The translations under genes and the position numbers were made by a program. From CAVSKL01 sp963728475 [NCBI: Candidatus Eiseniibacteriota bacterium] (lineage in GTDB: Bacteria > Eisenbacteria > RBG-16-71-46 > JABDJR01), in the NCBI GenBank assembly GCA_963728475.1, contig CAVSKL010000001.1, positions 1,550,001 through 1,614,000 of the forward strand: a stretch of 64,000 nt of DNA, written 5' to 3'. Below the pieces are notes generated by a model. That model worked only from the letters and a program-made list of their open reading frames with translations. It searched no databases and was not told the DNA's origin. This document shows, one piece after another, positions 1 through 8,026 of the stretch (position 1 is its first letter; each line of letters begins with the position of its first letter).

Positions 1-564
1 GCCCCGGAGCGGATCCTCGCCGAGCGGCATCTGGGCGCCTGCCCCCGCTGCCGCCGGGAGGTGGATTCCTACCGGGCGCTCTTCGCCGACCTCGACCGGC
101 TGGAGGCGGCGGCCCCCCCCTTCGGTTTCGATCTGCGCATCCTTCAGGCGGTGTTCCCGCGCCCCAGCGAGAACGCGGTCCTCCTCCGGCTGGCCACCCG
201 CGCCTACGCCGTCCTGGCGGTGATCCTGGCCGCGGTCGCCGGCGGGGTGCTCCTCGTCGCCGGGCCCGCCCCCTTCGAGAACGCGGTGGCCGGCGGCATC
301 GCCAAGGGGGTGAACGGCATCCTGAATCTCTTTCACCTGGCCGGGGTGGCGGTGGGGAGCGTGTTCAAGTTCGTGATCGACCTCCTGTCGCTGGCCGACG
401 CGGCCCGGGCCTTGGCCCGCGGCCTCGAGGCGGCGGCGGTCTCGCTGGCGCCCCAGGTCGTTTTCCTGGTCTTCCTCACCGTGACCTTGGCCGCGCTGGT
501 GCTCGTGTGGGCGCTGAAGCCGGTGCGTGAAAGGGGTGTTCCTCATGTCTCGCTCTCTCTCTAA
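1..564 (+). CDS. Anti-sigma factor-like zinc-finger membrane protein (5' partial)
   Basis: The frame is open from the first base, so the N-terminus lies outside the window. The visible start contains His10-Leu-Gly-Ala-Cys14-Pro-Arg-Cys17, the H-x3-C-x2-C pattern of the zf-HC2 zinc finger found in anti-sigma factors that hold ECF sigma factors at the membrane. About 50 residues later there is a clear transmembrane segment (LAVILAAVAGGVLLVAG), then a second hydrophobic stretch, and a strong C-terminal one (VVFLVFLTVTLAALVLVWAL). The end overlaps the next gene by 20 bases, so the two are probably translated together. By context the missing upstream neighbour may be an ECF sigma factor; that is inference. 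The family assignment rests mainly on the His-Cys-Cys motif. Confidence 0.75.
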   Translation, partial: APERILAERHLGACPRCRREVDSYRALFADLDRLEAAAPPFGFDLRILQAVFPRPSENAVLLRLATRAYAVLAVILAAVAGGVLLVAGPAPFENAVAGGIAKGVNGILNLFHLAGVAVGSVFKFVIDLLSLADAARALARGLEAAAVSLAPQVVFLVFLTVTLAALVLVWALKPVRERGVPHVSLSL

Positions 565-2050
565 GCGGATCGGGGACCGCGCGGCGAGGGCGTTCCTCCT
601 GGGCGGGGCGGCGGTGATGGTGGGGTTCCTGCTCCCGGTGGGGAGCGGGCCCGGCGCGACCCCCGCTGAGGCGCTCATCCGTCCCGAGGCCCCACCGGAG
701 GGGGACTCCACCGGAGGCGGCGGCGCCCCGGCCAAGCGGCGCATCACCTTTCCGGACAGCGCCGCGCCCGACACCGCCGGCCGGCGGCCGACCGCCGGCG
801 GCCGGCTCAAGCACCTCACCGTCAACATGGACGACGACTCGACCCGCGCCCACATCACCATCGACCTCGACCAGGGCCGGGTGACCAAGGCCTCGGACAA
901 GGTGCGTTTCGGTGAGAGCGTGCACGTGGGCCCCGGCGAACGCCAGGCCGGCGACGTGGTGGCGATCGGCGGCTCGGTCACCGTCGAGGGCGAGGTGAGC
1001 GGCGACTGCGTGGCCATCGGCGGGAACATCGAGCTGAAGCCGGGCGCCTCGGTGGTGGGGGACGCGGTCGCGGTGGCCGGCAACGTCACCCTGGACGACA
1101 GCACCGAGGTTCTCGGCGACGCGGTGAGCGTGTGGGGGAACCTGGACCGGGCTCCCACCGCGCACATCGGCGGCCAGCCGGTGGAGGTGAGCGGGCTGGG
1201 TGGAATCAGCCTCCCCGGGAACATCGTCCTGGGCGGCGGCCGGCACGGTTTCGTCCACGACTTCTGGCGGTTCGTCCGCCGGCTGATCTGGGTGCTCATC
1301 CTGGGCGGGCTCGGGGTGGTCGCTTTCCAGATCTTCCCCTCGCGGATGGCGCGGCTCTCGATGACCGCGCACGACCGGGGCCTGGTCGCCTTCCTGGCCG
1401 GGTTCGCGGGGTGGATCCTGTGGCTCCCCGCGTTCATCCTGCTGCTGGTCACCATCATCGGGATCCCCGTCGCCATCCTTCTCATCTTCCTCACTCCGGT
1501 GGTGGCGCTCTTGGGCTACCTGGGGGTGGCCGAGTCGGCGGGACGGAAGGTGGGCGCCCGGTTCGGCCGCTCGGGCGCGGGATCGGCGGGCACCGTCTTC
1601 CTGGGCGTGCTGGCGCTGGAGGGAGCGCTCCTTCTCGCCCGCTTCTTCGGGATCTTCGGCTCGGTGTTCGATTTCATCGGCTGGATCCTCTCGGTGATCG
1701 GTTACTGCGTGATCTTCATCGCCGCCACCATGGGGTTCGGCGCCTTCCTCATGTCCCGGTTCCGCCCGGCGGAAACGGCGGGGCCCTCCTCCGGCGCCCC
1801 GGGCCCGCCGTCCGGAGGACCGGGATCGGTTCCGCCCCCGGTCTCGCCCTGGGGCGCGCCCAGCCATACCGCGAGCACCGCCCCCGGTCCGGCGATCCCG
1901 GCGCCGGTGCATCCGGGGTGGAATCCACCCCCTCCGCCCTCGTCGACGCCGCCCCCCCGGGAGACGCCGCCTCCGCCTCCGGAGGCGCCCCCGCCGCCGG
2001 CAGCGCCGCCCCCTCCGGGGCCGACGCCCCCGCCTCCCGAGCGGACGTGA
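545..2050 (+). CDS. Bactofilin-like polymer-forming membrane protein with proline-rich tail
   Basis: 501 residues from ATG 545, chosen because AAGGGG lies about 8 bases upstream; an in-frame GTG at 527 is less well placed. After an N-terminal hydrophobic segment (about residues 16-38) comes a low-complexity linker, then short repeats of the type GDVVAIGGSVTVEGEV, GDCVAIGGNIELK, GDAVAVAGNVTLDD, which are typical of bactofilin-like beta-helical polymerising domains. Four or so transmembrane helices follow (for example LIWVLILGGLGVVAF and IILLIFLTPVVALL-like stretches). The last 60 residues are almost only proline with Ser, Thr and Glu. It overlaps both neighbours, so it sits in an operon with the anti-sigma factor and the beta-helix protein. 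A role in envelope organisation is plausible but not shown. Confidence 0.7.
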   Translation: MSRSLSKRIGDRAARAFLLGGAAVMVGFLLPVGSGPGATPAEALIRPEAPPEGDSTGGGGAPAKRRITFPDSAAPDTAGRRPTAGGRLKHLTVNMDDDSTRAHITIDLDQGRVTKASDKVRFGESVHVGPGERQAGDVVAIGGSVTVEGEVSGDCVAIGGNIELKPGASVVGDAVAVAGNVTLDDSTEVLGDAVSVWGNLDRAPTAHIGGQPVEVSGLGGISLPGNIVLGGGRHGFVHDFWRFVRRLIWVLILGGLGVVAFQIFPSRMARLSMTAHDRGLVAFLAGFAGWILWLPAFILLLVTIIGIPVAILLIFLTPVVALLGYLGVAESAGRKVGARFGRSGAGSAGTVFLGVLALEGALLLARFFGIFGSVFDFIGWILSVIGYCVIFIAATMGFGAFLMSRFRPAETAGPSSGAPGPPSGGPGSVPPPVSPWGAPSHTASTAPGPAIPAPVHPGWNPPPPPSSTPPPRETPPPPPEAPPPPAAPPPPGPTPPPPERT

Positions 2051-2904
2051 CCGGGAGCCGCCGCCCGCGTTCCGCCGGGCCGGTCGCCGCGCTCTGCCTT
2101 CTCCTGGGCCTCGGTGCCGCCCGCACCGAGGCCGCGGTGATCGAGGTCCCCCGCCAGGAACGGAGCCTGCCTGCCGCCGTCTTCCGCGCCGGATACGGCG
2201 ACACCGTGCGGGTGGCCCCCGGCCGTTACCTGGGGCCGGTCTTCCTGAAGTCGGGAGTGCGGCTGGAGGCGGCGGCCGGACCGGGGGTGACCGAGATCAC
2301 CCTTCCCGCCGCCCGCGACTCGGTGGAGACGCGGGCGGTGGTGCTGGCGGTGGGCGGCGCCCCCGGCACCGCCCTGATCGGGTTTGCGATCCGGGGCGGC
2401 CGCTACGGGATCGAGGCCGGGAAGACCGTGCTCCAGCTCTACGACTGCCGGCTGGCCGGCTCGACCGGGGCCGGTCTCCATTGCGGCGAGGGAAGCCTGG
2501 TCCGGGCGTTCACCACCGTCTTCGACGCGCTCCCGGTGGGGGTTCAAGCCGCTCCCGGGGCCGACCTGCTCCTCATGCACGACACCTTCAGCGGGGATGG
2601 CGAGGGGTTGCGGGTGGAAGCGGCGGGAGTGCGCGCGTTCCGGAACACCTTCACCGGCAACGAGACCGCGGTGCGGGTCCTCCCCACCGGCACTGCCAAC
2701 CTGGGAGGAGCGCTTCGCGAAGCCAACGACTTCCTCGACAACCGTCGCGCGGTGGTAAACGAGTCGCCGGCGGCGGTGAGCGCGCGATTCAACTGGTGGG
2801 GGAGCGCGGAGTGCGACTCCGTCCGCGCCGGCTTCACCGGGCCGGTGGAGTTCCTACCCTTCTCGGACGCCGGCCACCGCGACTCGGTTGCCGTCTGCCC
2901 CTGA
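2047..2904 (+). CDS. Secreted right-handed beta-helix repeat protein
   Basis: 285 residues. The GTG start at 2047 overlaps the TGA of the preceding gene (GTGA), a typical translational-coupling overlap; the frame is open further upstream but that part is antisense-like sequence inside the neighbour. A signal peptide is visible (AGPVAALCLLLGLGAARTEA). The rest shows the imperfect 20-25-residue repeats of pectate-lyase or NosD-like parallel beta-helices, with segments such as VRVAPGRYLGPVFLKSGV, GFAIRGGRYGIEAG, LHCGEGSLVRAF and FRNTFTGNETAVRV, ending in FNWWGS. These folds bind or cut polysaccharide or serve as surface scaffolds; no catalytic residues can be assigned. Confidence 0.75.
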   Translation: MTGSRRPRSAGPVAALCLLLGLGAARTEAAVIEVPRQERSLPAAVFRAGYGDTVRVAPGRYLGPVFLKSGVRLEAAAGPGVTEITLPAARDSVETRAVVLAVGGAPGTALIGFAIRGGRYGIEAGKTVLQLYDCRLAGSTGAGLHCGEGSLVRAFTTVFDALPVGVQAAPGADLLLMHDTFSGDGEGLRVEAAGVRAFRNTFTGNETAVRVLPTGTANLGGALREANDFLDNRRAVVNESPAAVSARFNWWGSAECDSVRAGFTGPVEFLPFSDAGHRDSVAVCP

Positions 2905-3154
2905 CCGGATTCGTCCGAAAGCCGCCACGGGTGTGATAGATTTCAGGGACGCGGGCGCCGGGGACGCGGGCCCCGGGGACTTTGGGGGTTAGCACACCAA
3001 TTGCCGCCGATTTGGGGGAAATCCCCCGATCGCCCCTCCCGGCCGGCCCCGGCCGGCGGCCGCCGCGGATTCGACCGATCGTGCAACCTATTGCTCTGAA
3101 GCTAATTGAGCCCCGAGTCGAAATCGGCCGGGGGGGACGGAGGCGCTTCCCGTA
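2905..3154. other. Intergenic region with tandem repeat and inverted repeat
   Basis: About 250 bases without a gene lie upstream of the sigma-54 promoter at 3155. They hold a 15-bp direct repeat (2946-2960 and 2961-2975, GGGACGCGGGC followed by GCCG or CCCG, with a third partial unit to 2980). There is also an inverted repeat GGGGG-AAAT-CCCCC at 3014-3027, flanked by GAT and ATC-like bases. The inverted repeat is about 130 bp upstream of the promoter, where activator sites for sigma-54 promoters usually lie. That role is inferred from position only. Confidence 0.45.
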
Positions 3155-3169
3155 TGGCATGCCGCTTGC
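3155..3169 (+). promoter_or_regulatory. Sigma-54 (-24/-12) promoter
   Basis: TGGCAT-GCCGC-TTGC: the invariant GG and GC dinucleotides are 10 bases apart, as in the consensus TGGCAC-N5-TTGC, and the only departure from the core is T for C in the -24 box. Transcription would start near 3181, almost at the ATG (3183) of the following protease gene, so the message would be practically leaderless from this promoter. Confidence 0.6.
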
Positions 3170-3182
3170 CCAAGGGAAGGGC

Positions 3183-4223
3183 ATGTCGTTGAAGCGCGTC
3201 CCCAATCCCATCCTGCCGCCCCGGCGCGAGTCCCGTGTCCGCGGCCCCGTTTGTGGGCTGGTGACGCTCGCCGTGACCGCGGTCCTCGCGGCCTCTGCTG
3301 CCGCCGAAGTGACCGTTCACGCGCCGGGCGAGGTCCTGGCGTCGTGGACGCAGCGGAACGGGGACGCGCTCGTCTTCTCGAGCCCCGAAGGCCAGCGCTG
3401 GGACCTGGTCACCGACATCGACGATCCCGCCATCGCCAACAAGGGCGCGGGTTCGTTCTACCCGGTGGATTCGACCACGGTGCGGGCGGCGATCGAGGCC
3501 ATCACCTACCCCACCTCGGCGGTGGACGTCGACATCTTCATCCTGCCCTACCCGCGGCGGGATCTCCTTCCCTCCAGCGCCGGCGACCACTGCATCTATC
3601 TTTCTCCCGGCGTGGGCCCAATGTTGCCGGAGCAGGTGCACGCGCTGGTGGCCCACGAGTTCGGACACGTGGTGCAGCATGCGCTCTTCCCCGACGGGAG
3701 CACCGGGGCGTGGGCGAGCTACCGGGACCTGCGCGGGATCTTCAGCACCGCGGTCTACAACGAGAGCGCCGTTCACAAGAACCGGCCCCATGAGATCTTC
3801 GCCGAGGACTTCCGCTATCTCTTCGGGGGCGCCCTGGCCAACTACTCGGGAAGCATCGAGAACCCCGATATCGCGCTCCCCGACCGGGTGCCCGGGCTCC
3901 GCGACTTCTACCTCGCCCTCAACGGCACCGCCGCCACCCTCCAGGACTTCCCCGTCCGCCGCGACCTTCGCCTCTATCCCAACCCCACCGCGGCCGGCGT
4001 CCAGGTCGCCTTCGCCGATCCGCTCCCGGCCGCCGGCCCGCTCACCCTGAGCGTGTTCGACGTGAGCGGGCGGCTGGTGGCGCTCCGGCGGGACGGGTCG
4101 GCCTCGGACCTGCGCTGGGACGGGCGGGGAAGCGACGGCCTTCCCGCCGCCCCCGGCGTCTACTACGTGCGGGTCGACCGGGGCGGCCGGTCCTGGACCG
4201 GCAAGGTGCTGGTCGCGCGCTGA
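3183..4223 (+). CDS. Secreted HExxH zinc metalloprotease with FlgD/T9SS-like C-terminal domain
   Basis: 346 residues from ATG 3183, preceded by AAGGGAAGGG; ATG 3159 is an in-frame alternative but lies inside the sigma-54 promoter. A signal peptide with a long basic n-region ends near residue 40 (LAVTAVLAASAAA). The zinc site is HEFGHVVQH near residue 160, with a likely third ligand in the later segment HEIFAEDFRYLFGG. The last 90 residues (LRLYPNPTAAGVQVAF, LSVFDVSGRLV, LRWDGRG, APGVYYVRV) form a FlgD-Ig/type A sorting-like domain of the sort that directs proteins to the surface in FCB bacteria. The catalytic domain does not match a protease family I can name. It is convergent with the DUF4390 gene (6 bases apart). 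Confidence 0.75.
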   Translation: MSLKRVPNPILPPRRESRVRGPVCGLVTLAVTAVLAASAAAEVTVHAPGEVLASWTQRNGDALVFSSPEGQRWDLVTDIDDPAIANKGAGSFYPVDSTTVRAAIEAITYPTSAVDVDIFILPYPRRDLLPSSAGDHCIYLSPGVGPMLPEQVHALVAHEFGHVVQHALFPDGSTGAWASYRDLRGIFSTAVYNESAVHKNRPHEIFAEDFRYLFGGALANYSGSIENPDIALPDRVPGLRDFYLALNGTAATLQDFPVRRDLRLYPNPTAAGVQVAFADPLPAAGPLTLSVFDVSGRLVALRRDGSASDLRWDGRGSDGLPAAPGVYYVRVDRGGRSWTGKVLVAR

Positions 4224-4229
4224 CCGGGT

Positions 4230-4937
4230 TCACCGGCCGGGTCTGGGGACGAAGGTCAGGCTCCGGCCGAGCGCGCTCACGTCCCCCAGCCCGCTGAGAT
4301 CGATCACGAACCCGGCCAGGGCCTTGGGCACGCCCAGAAGGCCGCCGTTTCCGCTCCGCCGGGTCACGTCGCCGGAGAGCCAGGCGTCCACCGCCTCCAG
4401 ATCGTCCAGGTTCAGGGGCTGCAGCACCGCCTTCACCGTCAGGTAGTACCGCGACGAGGCCTCGAAGCGGGACGCCGGCCCCAGGGGGATTTCGTGGACG
4501 CGCTCCAGATAGAGGCGCAGGGCGTCGCGGTCGGTGAGGCGGGCGGTGGAGAGATCGGGGTCCACGATCTCATAGGCCCCGCTCCACACGTCGCGGCGGA
4601 AGCGATAGGTGTAGGACTGGCTGTGAACCAGCGCATCCCACCAGCCGCCGCGCTCCCGCCAGAGATCCACCACCAGGGTCAGGGTGGCCGGGATCCCCTC
4701 GCCCAGGGTCTCGTTCCCCTGGTCGAAGAGTCCGGTCAGGCCGAAGGCGGCGACCAGGGTATCGCCGGGGGCAAAGCGGGGAGCCGGCGCGGCTCGGGCG
4801 GAGTCGGCGGAGAAGGGCTCGCCGGGGGCGGCCACCCAGACCCCCAGATCCGCGCGCGCGGCCCCGGCGCCCAAGGTCAACGCCGCCGCGCAGAGCGCGA
4901 TCACCATCCTGGAAGGTCCCCGGTCCGCCGGCCCCAT
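4230..4937 (-). CDS. DUF4390 secreted protein
   Basis: 235 residues from ATG 4937, with AGGAG immediately upstream; Met11 is an alternative start that would give a tighter signal peptide (MVIALCAAALTLGAGAARA). The mature part matches the DUF4390 pattern: a beta-rich domain with ATLTLVVDLWRERGGWWD, SYTYRFRRDVWSGAYEI, LERVHEIPL, and YYLTVKAVLQPLNLDDLEAVDAWL. In beta-proteobacteria DUF4390 genes lie next to the NtrY/NtrX sensor-regulator pair. The same neighbourhood appears here, with the outer-membrane barrel in between, and supports the family call. Its stop lies 6 bases from the convergent protease gene. Its molecular function is unknown. Confidence 0.75.
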   Translation of the reverse strand: MGPADRGPSRMVIALCAAALTLGAGAARADLGVWVAAPGEPFSADSARAAPAPRFAPGDTLVAAFGLTGLFDQGNETLGEGIPATLTLVVDLWRERGGWWDALVHSQSYTYRFRRDVWSGAYEIVDPDLSTARLTDRDALRLYLERVHEIPLGPASRFEASSRYYLTVKAVLQPLNLDDLEAVDAWLSGDVTRRSGNGGLLGVPKALAGFVIDLSGLGDVSALGRSLTFVPRPGR

Positions 4938-4944
4938 CTCTCTC

Positions 4945-6351
4945 CTAGAAGGAATGCTGGAAGCGGACGAACGCCTTCACCCCGGACCCCGAGCGGTTGA
5001 GGCTCTTGCCGAGGAGAAAGGTCACCCCGTCCTCGCCCAGCCGGAACCCGGCCCCGCCGTCGACCGGAATGAACTGGTCGGCCAGCCCGCCCCGGTCCCA
5101 TGCCGTGCCGGCGTCCACGAAGACCAGCGCGGCGTCGGTGCGCGCCACGTGGAAGGCGTACTCCAGGTTGGCCAGCGCCACGTGGTCGCCGGCGAGGCTC
5201 CGGTACTCGTGCCCCCGGAGCGTTCCCATCCCCCCGATGGCGTAGCGGCGCTGGGGGGGAAGCACGCCGGAGACGACCGGGCCGCTCCCCAGCGACCACG
5301 CCGAGGCCTCGCCGCTTCCCGCCAGAACCCGGGTGGAGAGCGTCTGTCGCGCGGAGAGCCGGTAGTAGGTGCGGAGATCGGCGGTTGCCCGCCAGAGGTC
5401 GAAGTCGCCCCCCAGCCCCGCTCCCGCGCGCTCCCACTCGATCCGGTACCAGTGCTCCACCGCGCCCCAGCTCGAACGCGGGGCGGGGTCGGAGTCCGCC
5501 CACACCCCCTTGCGGGGGCGGCTGTCGTAGGCGAGGGTGGCGTCGAAGGCGCGGTAGTCGCCCGACGCCGCCGGCGGATCGGGACGGAAGTCCCAGCTCT
5601 GCCGGAAGAGCGACCAGTCGGTGTTGGCCGCCGCCGCCGACTCGGTGCGCGAGGTCAGTCCGGCGGTGAGAGTGAAGAAGGGGGAGGGATGGAGCCCCAC
5701 GAACGCGCGGCCCCCCTCCGCCTCGTACCAGTCGCGGTAGTCGCGGTGGAGGAAGAAGGCGCTGGCCGAGTTCTCGCCGTCTCCGATCACCTCGTCGCCA
5801 TAGAAGAAGGCGGCCAGCCGCCGGTAGGCGTCGACCCCCGCCGTGACCTTCTCCCGGGGGGCGACCGGCTGCTCGAAGCCCAGCTCGTAGGTGCCGCGGT
5901 GGGAGGAGAAGCCGTAGCCCAGGCTCGCGTGCCAGGCGGGAAGCCAGTCTCCGCGCACCAGCGGCCGCCGGAGTCCGGCGGCCAGCGAGATCCCCTGGAC
6001 CCGGTCGTAACTCGCCCGGCTGTGGAAGCCGGCTCCATCCGGATTCCGCCAGTCCCAGTGATCCTCCAGGGTGATGCGCCCGGAGCGCTCGCGGGGGCGG
6101 ATCTCCTCGCCGCCGGCCGCGCCCGCCTCGGGATAGAAGCTGAGCCGGACCCGCTGGGAAAGAGGCGGTAGGGTGGAGTCGGCGGCGGCGGGGACGGCGG
6201 TGGTGTCGGCCGGGGCCGCCGGCGCCGTTCCCGTCTCCGCGGCGCGGACGGCGGAGACCGGGGCGGCGAGGCCGCCCAGGACGAGGAGCGCCACCGGCGC
6301 CACCCGGATCATCCGGCTGACGCAAGAGGAAAGCGCGGCGATCTGCTTCAT
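4945..6351 (-). CDS. Omp85/BamA-type outer-membrane beta-barrel protein
   Basis: 468 residues with an N-terminal signal peptide (VALLVLGGLAAPVSAVRAAE). After a low-complexity Ala/Thr/Pro spacer the protein is a continuous series of amphipathic beta-strands. Near residue 370 it has GGMGTLRGHEYRSL, corresponding to the (V/L)RGY/F signature of the Omp85 barrel, and it ends in a beta-signal with terminal Phe (VRFQHSF). POTRA domains are absent, so this is a barrel-only member (Pfam bacterial surface antigen D15) rather than BamA itself. It is transcribed with the DUF4390 gene, whose start is 7 bases downstream. A role in exporting or inserting surface proteins is possible but inferred. Confidence 0.8.
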   Translation of the reverse strand: MKQIAALSSCVSRMIRVAPVALLVLGGLAAPVSAVRAAETGTAPAAPADTTAVPAAADSTLPPLSQRVRLSFYPEAGAAGGEEIRPRERSGRITLEDHWDWRNPDGAGFHSRASYDRVQGISLAAGLRRPLVRGDWLPAWHASLGYGFSSHRGTYELGFEQPVAPREKVTAGVDAYRRLAAFFYGDEVIGDGENSASAFFLHRDYRDWYEAEGGRAFVGLHPSPFFTLTAGLTSRTESAAAANTDWSLFRQSWDFRPDPPAASGDYRAFDATLAYDSRPRKGVWADSDPAPRSSWGAVEHWYRIEWERAGAGLGGDFDLWRATADLRTYYRLSARQTLSTRVLAGSGEASAWSLGSGPVVSGVLPPQRRYAIGGMGTLRGHEYRSLAGDHVALANLEYAFHVARTDAALVFVDAGTAWDRGGLADQFIPVDGGAGFRLGEDGVTFLLGKSLNRSGSGVKAFVRFQHSF

Positions 6352-6616
6352 GACCTGCCCCCTGAAACCGGCGCGGGACCCCTCCGGCGGTTTCTCGGAT
6401 GAGTGGACCGGCCGCGCGCGGTCGGCGCGACTTCTCCCTTCCCCGCGTCAAACAGCAAGAGGCGTTCCACTTCCCGGCTTCAGTCGCTACCGTAACGTGT
6501 TGTGCCACAATCGATTTCTTGGGCGGAGTCCCGGCCGGGGAACCGGGTCGGGCTCCGGCCCGGTCCATGCCGCTACAGGTGTGGCGCCATCGACCCACCC
6601 TGGGGCGCTCGCTCGC
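6352..6616. other. Gene-free spacer between NtrX-type regulator and outer-membrane barrel genes
   Basis: Both flanking genes are on the minus strand. The start of the barrel gene is preceded on that strand by CAGGGGGCAGGTC, a usable ribosome binding site. I saw no convincing -35/-10 pair, terminator or small gene. A TGGCAC on the minus strand (6502-6507) lacks a partner TTGC at the right distance. Confidence 0.4.
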
Positions 6617-8026
6617 TCACTTCCGCTCGATCCCCAGCCGCCGCAGCTTGCGATGAAGGTTGGCCCGGTCGATGCCCAGGTTCCGGGCCGCCTGGCTCAC
6701 GTTGCCTCCGGAGCGGTTGAGCTCCGCCTCCAGGATCTCCTTCTCCGCCGCCTCCATGAGCTTCCTGAGCGCTCCCTCCTCGCCCGCCTCCACGTCCAGC
6801 TCCAGGTTGAGGTTCACTGTGGTTCCCTCGGCCCCGGACCCGGTCCCCAGGAGGGCGGCCACCTCGCGCGGCCCCAGCCGGTCCCGCGACGCCATGATCA
6901 CCAGCCGCTCCACCAGGTTCCGCAGTTCCCGCACATTCCCCGGCCAGGAGTAGCGGGAGAGGATGGCGACGGCTTCCGGGGTGAGATCCAGCCCAGGACG
7001 GCCGTACTCGCGGCGAAAGTAGGTCAGATAGTGCTCGACCAGGAGCGGCACGTCCTCGGACCGGTCGCGAAGGGGCGGCACGGTGATCGGGAGCACGTTC
7101 AACCGGTAGAAGAGGTCGCGGCGGAAGCGCCCCTCCGCCACCTCCTTTCCCAGGTCCTTGTTGGTGGCGGCGATGATGCGGGCGTCGAAGGAGAGGGTGC
7201 GGGTACCGCCCACCCGCTCGAACTCGTTGGACTCGAGCGCCCGCAGGAGCTTGGCCTGGGCCTCGAGGTTCATGTCTCCCACCTCGTCCAGGAAGAGGGT
7301 ACCGCCGTGGGCCAGCTCCAGCTTCCCCTGCTTCAGCGCCGAGGCCCCGGTGAACGCCCCCTTTTCGTGGCCGAAGAGTTCGCTCTCCACCAGGTCGCGG
7401 GGAATTGCCGCGCAGTTGAGGCGCACGAACGGGCCGTCGACGCGCGGGCTCAGGTCGTGAATGGCGCGGGCCACCAGCTCCTTTCCCACTCCGTTCTCGC
7501 CCAGGATGATCACCTTGGCCGGGGTGGGGGCGGCCCGGCGGATGGCCCCCCGCAGCTCCTCCATGCCCGCGCCCTCGCCCACCAGGCGGTGGAGCGCCCC
7601 GTGCTCCTCCTTCAGCACCCGGTTCTGGCGGCGGAGGGCAAACATCTGAAGCGCCCGGTCCACGGTCAGGGCCAGCCGCTCCGGGGTGAACCCCTTCTCC
7701 AGGAAGTCGAAGGCGCCCAGGCGCACCGCCTCCACCGCGAGCTCGATGGTGCCGTGGCCGCTCATCATGATCACCGGGAGATCCTGCGCGATCTCGGGAC
7801 GCCGCTTGAGAAAGGCCACCCCTTCCTCGCCGGGCATCCGGACGTCGAGCAGCACCAGGTCCACGGTCGCCCCGTCCCGGGCCAGCGCCTTCTCGGCGGT
7901 GGCGGTATCGGCGGACTGGAGCACCCGGTATCCCTCGTCGGTCAGGAACTCGGCCAGCGACTTCCGGATCCGCTCCTCGTCGTCCACGATGAGCACGGTG
8001 CGTTTCGGTTCGTCGGTCCCGCTCAT
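6617..8026 (-). CDS. NtrX/AtoC-type sigma-54-dependent response regulator
   Basis: 469 residues; the ATG at 8026 overlaps the kinase stop codon (ATGA). Domain order: receiver (residues 10-125) with acidic pair Asp15-Asp16, phospho-acceptor Asp61 in LLDVRMPG and the Lys of FDFLEKGF; AAA+ domain with Walker A GENGVGKE near 172, the sigma-54 contact loop GAFTGA, and Walker B GGTLFLDEVGD; and a Fis-type helix-turn-helix at the C-terminus (NVSQAARNLGIDRANLHRKL). All catalytic motifs are intact, so it should activate sigma-54 promoters once phosphorylated by the adjacent NtrY-like kinase. Such pairs control nitrogen or envelope-related genes in proteobacteria; the targets here are unknown. Confidence 0.92.
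   Translation of the reverse strand: MSGTDEPKRTVLIVDDEERIRKSLAEFLTDEGYRVLQSADTATAEKALARDGATVDLVLLDVRMPGEEGVAFLKRRPEIAQDLPVIMMSGHGTIELAVEAVRLGAFDFLEKGFTPERLALTVDRALQMFALRRQNRVLKEEHGALHRLVGEGAGMEELRGAIRRAAPTPAKVIILGENGVGKELVARAIHDLSPRVDGPFVRLNCAAIPRDLVESELFGHEKGAFTGASALKQGKLELAHGGTLFLDEVGDMNLEAQAKLLRALESNEFERVGGTRTLSFDARIIAATNKDLGKEVAEGRFRRDLFYRLNVLPITVPPLRDRSEDVPLLVEHYLTYFRREYGRPGLDLTPEAVAILSRYSWPGNVRELRNLVERLVIMASRDRLGPREVAALLGTGSGAEGTTVNLNLELDVEAGEEGALRKLMEAAEKEILEAELNRSGGNVSQAARNLGIDRANLHRKLRRLGIERK

Noticed and set aside
527-547. GTG at 527 as start of the bactofilin-like protein
   Set aside because: ATG 545 has a properly spaced AAGGGG and gives a normal N-terminal hydrophobic segment; the extra six residues add nothing.
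476-1912. Long open frames on the strand opposite the bactofilin-like gene and many other genes
   Set aside because: They mirror real genes in high-GC DNA, are Arg/Gly/Pro/His-rich, and show no domain, signal peptide or ribosome binding site.
6490-6507. Sigma-54 promoter on the minus strand before the outer-membrane barrel gene
   Set aside because: A TGGCAC is present (reverse complement of 6502-6507), but the -12 position reads GTTA instead of TTGC, so the invariant GC is missing.
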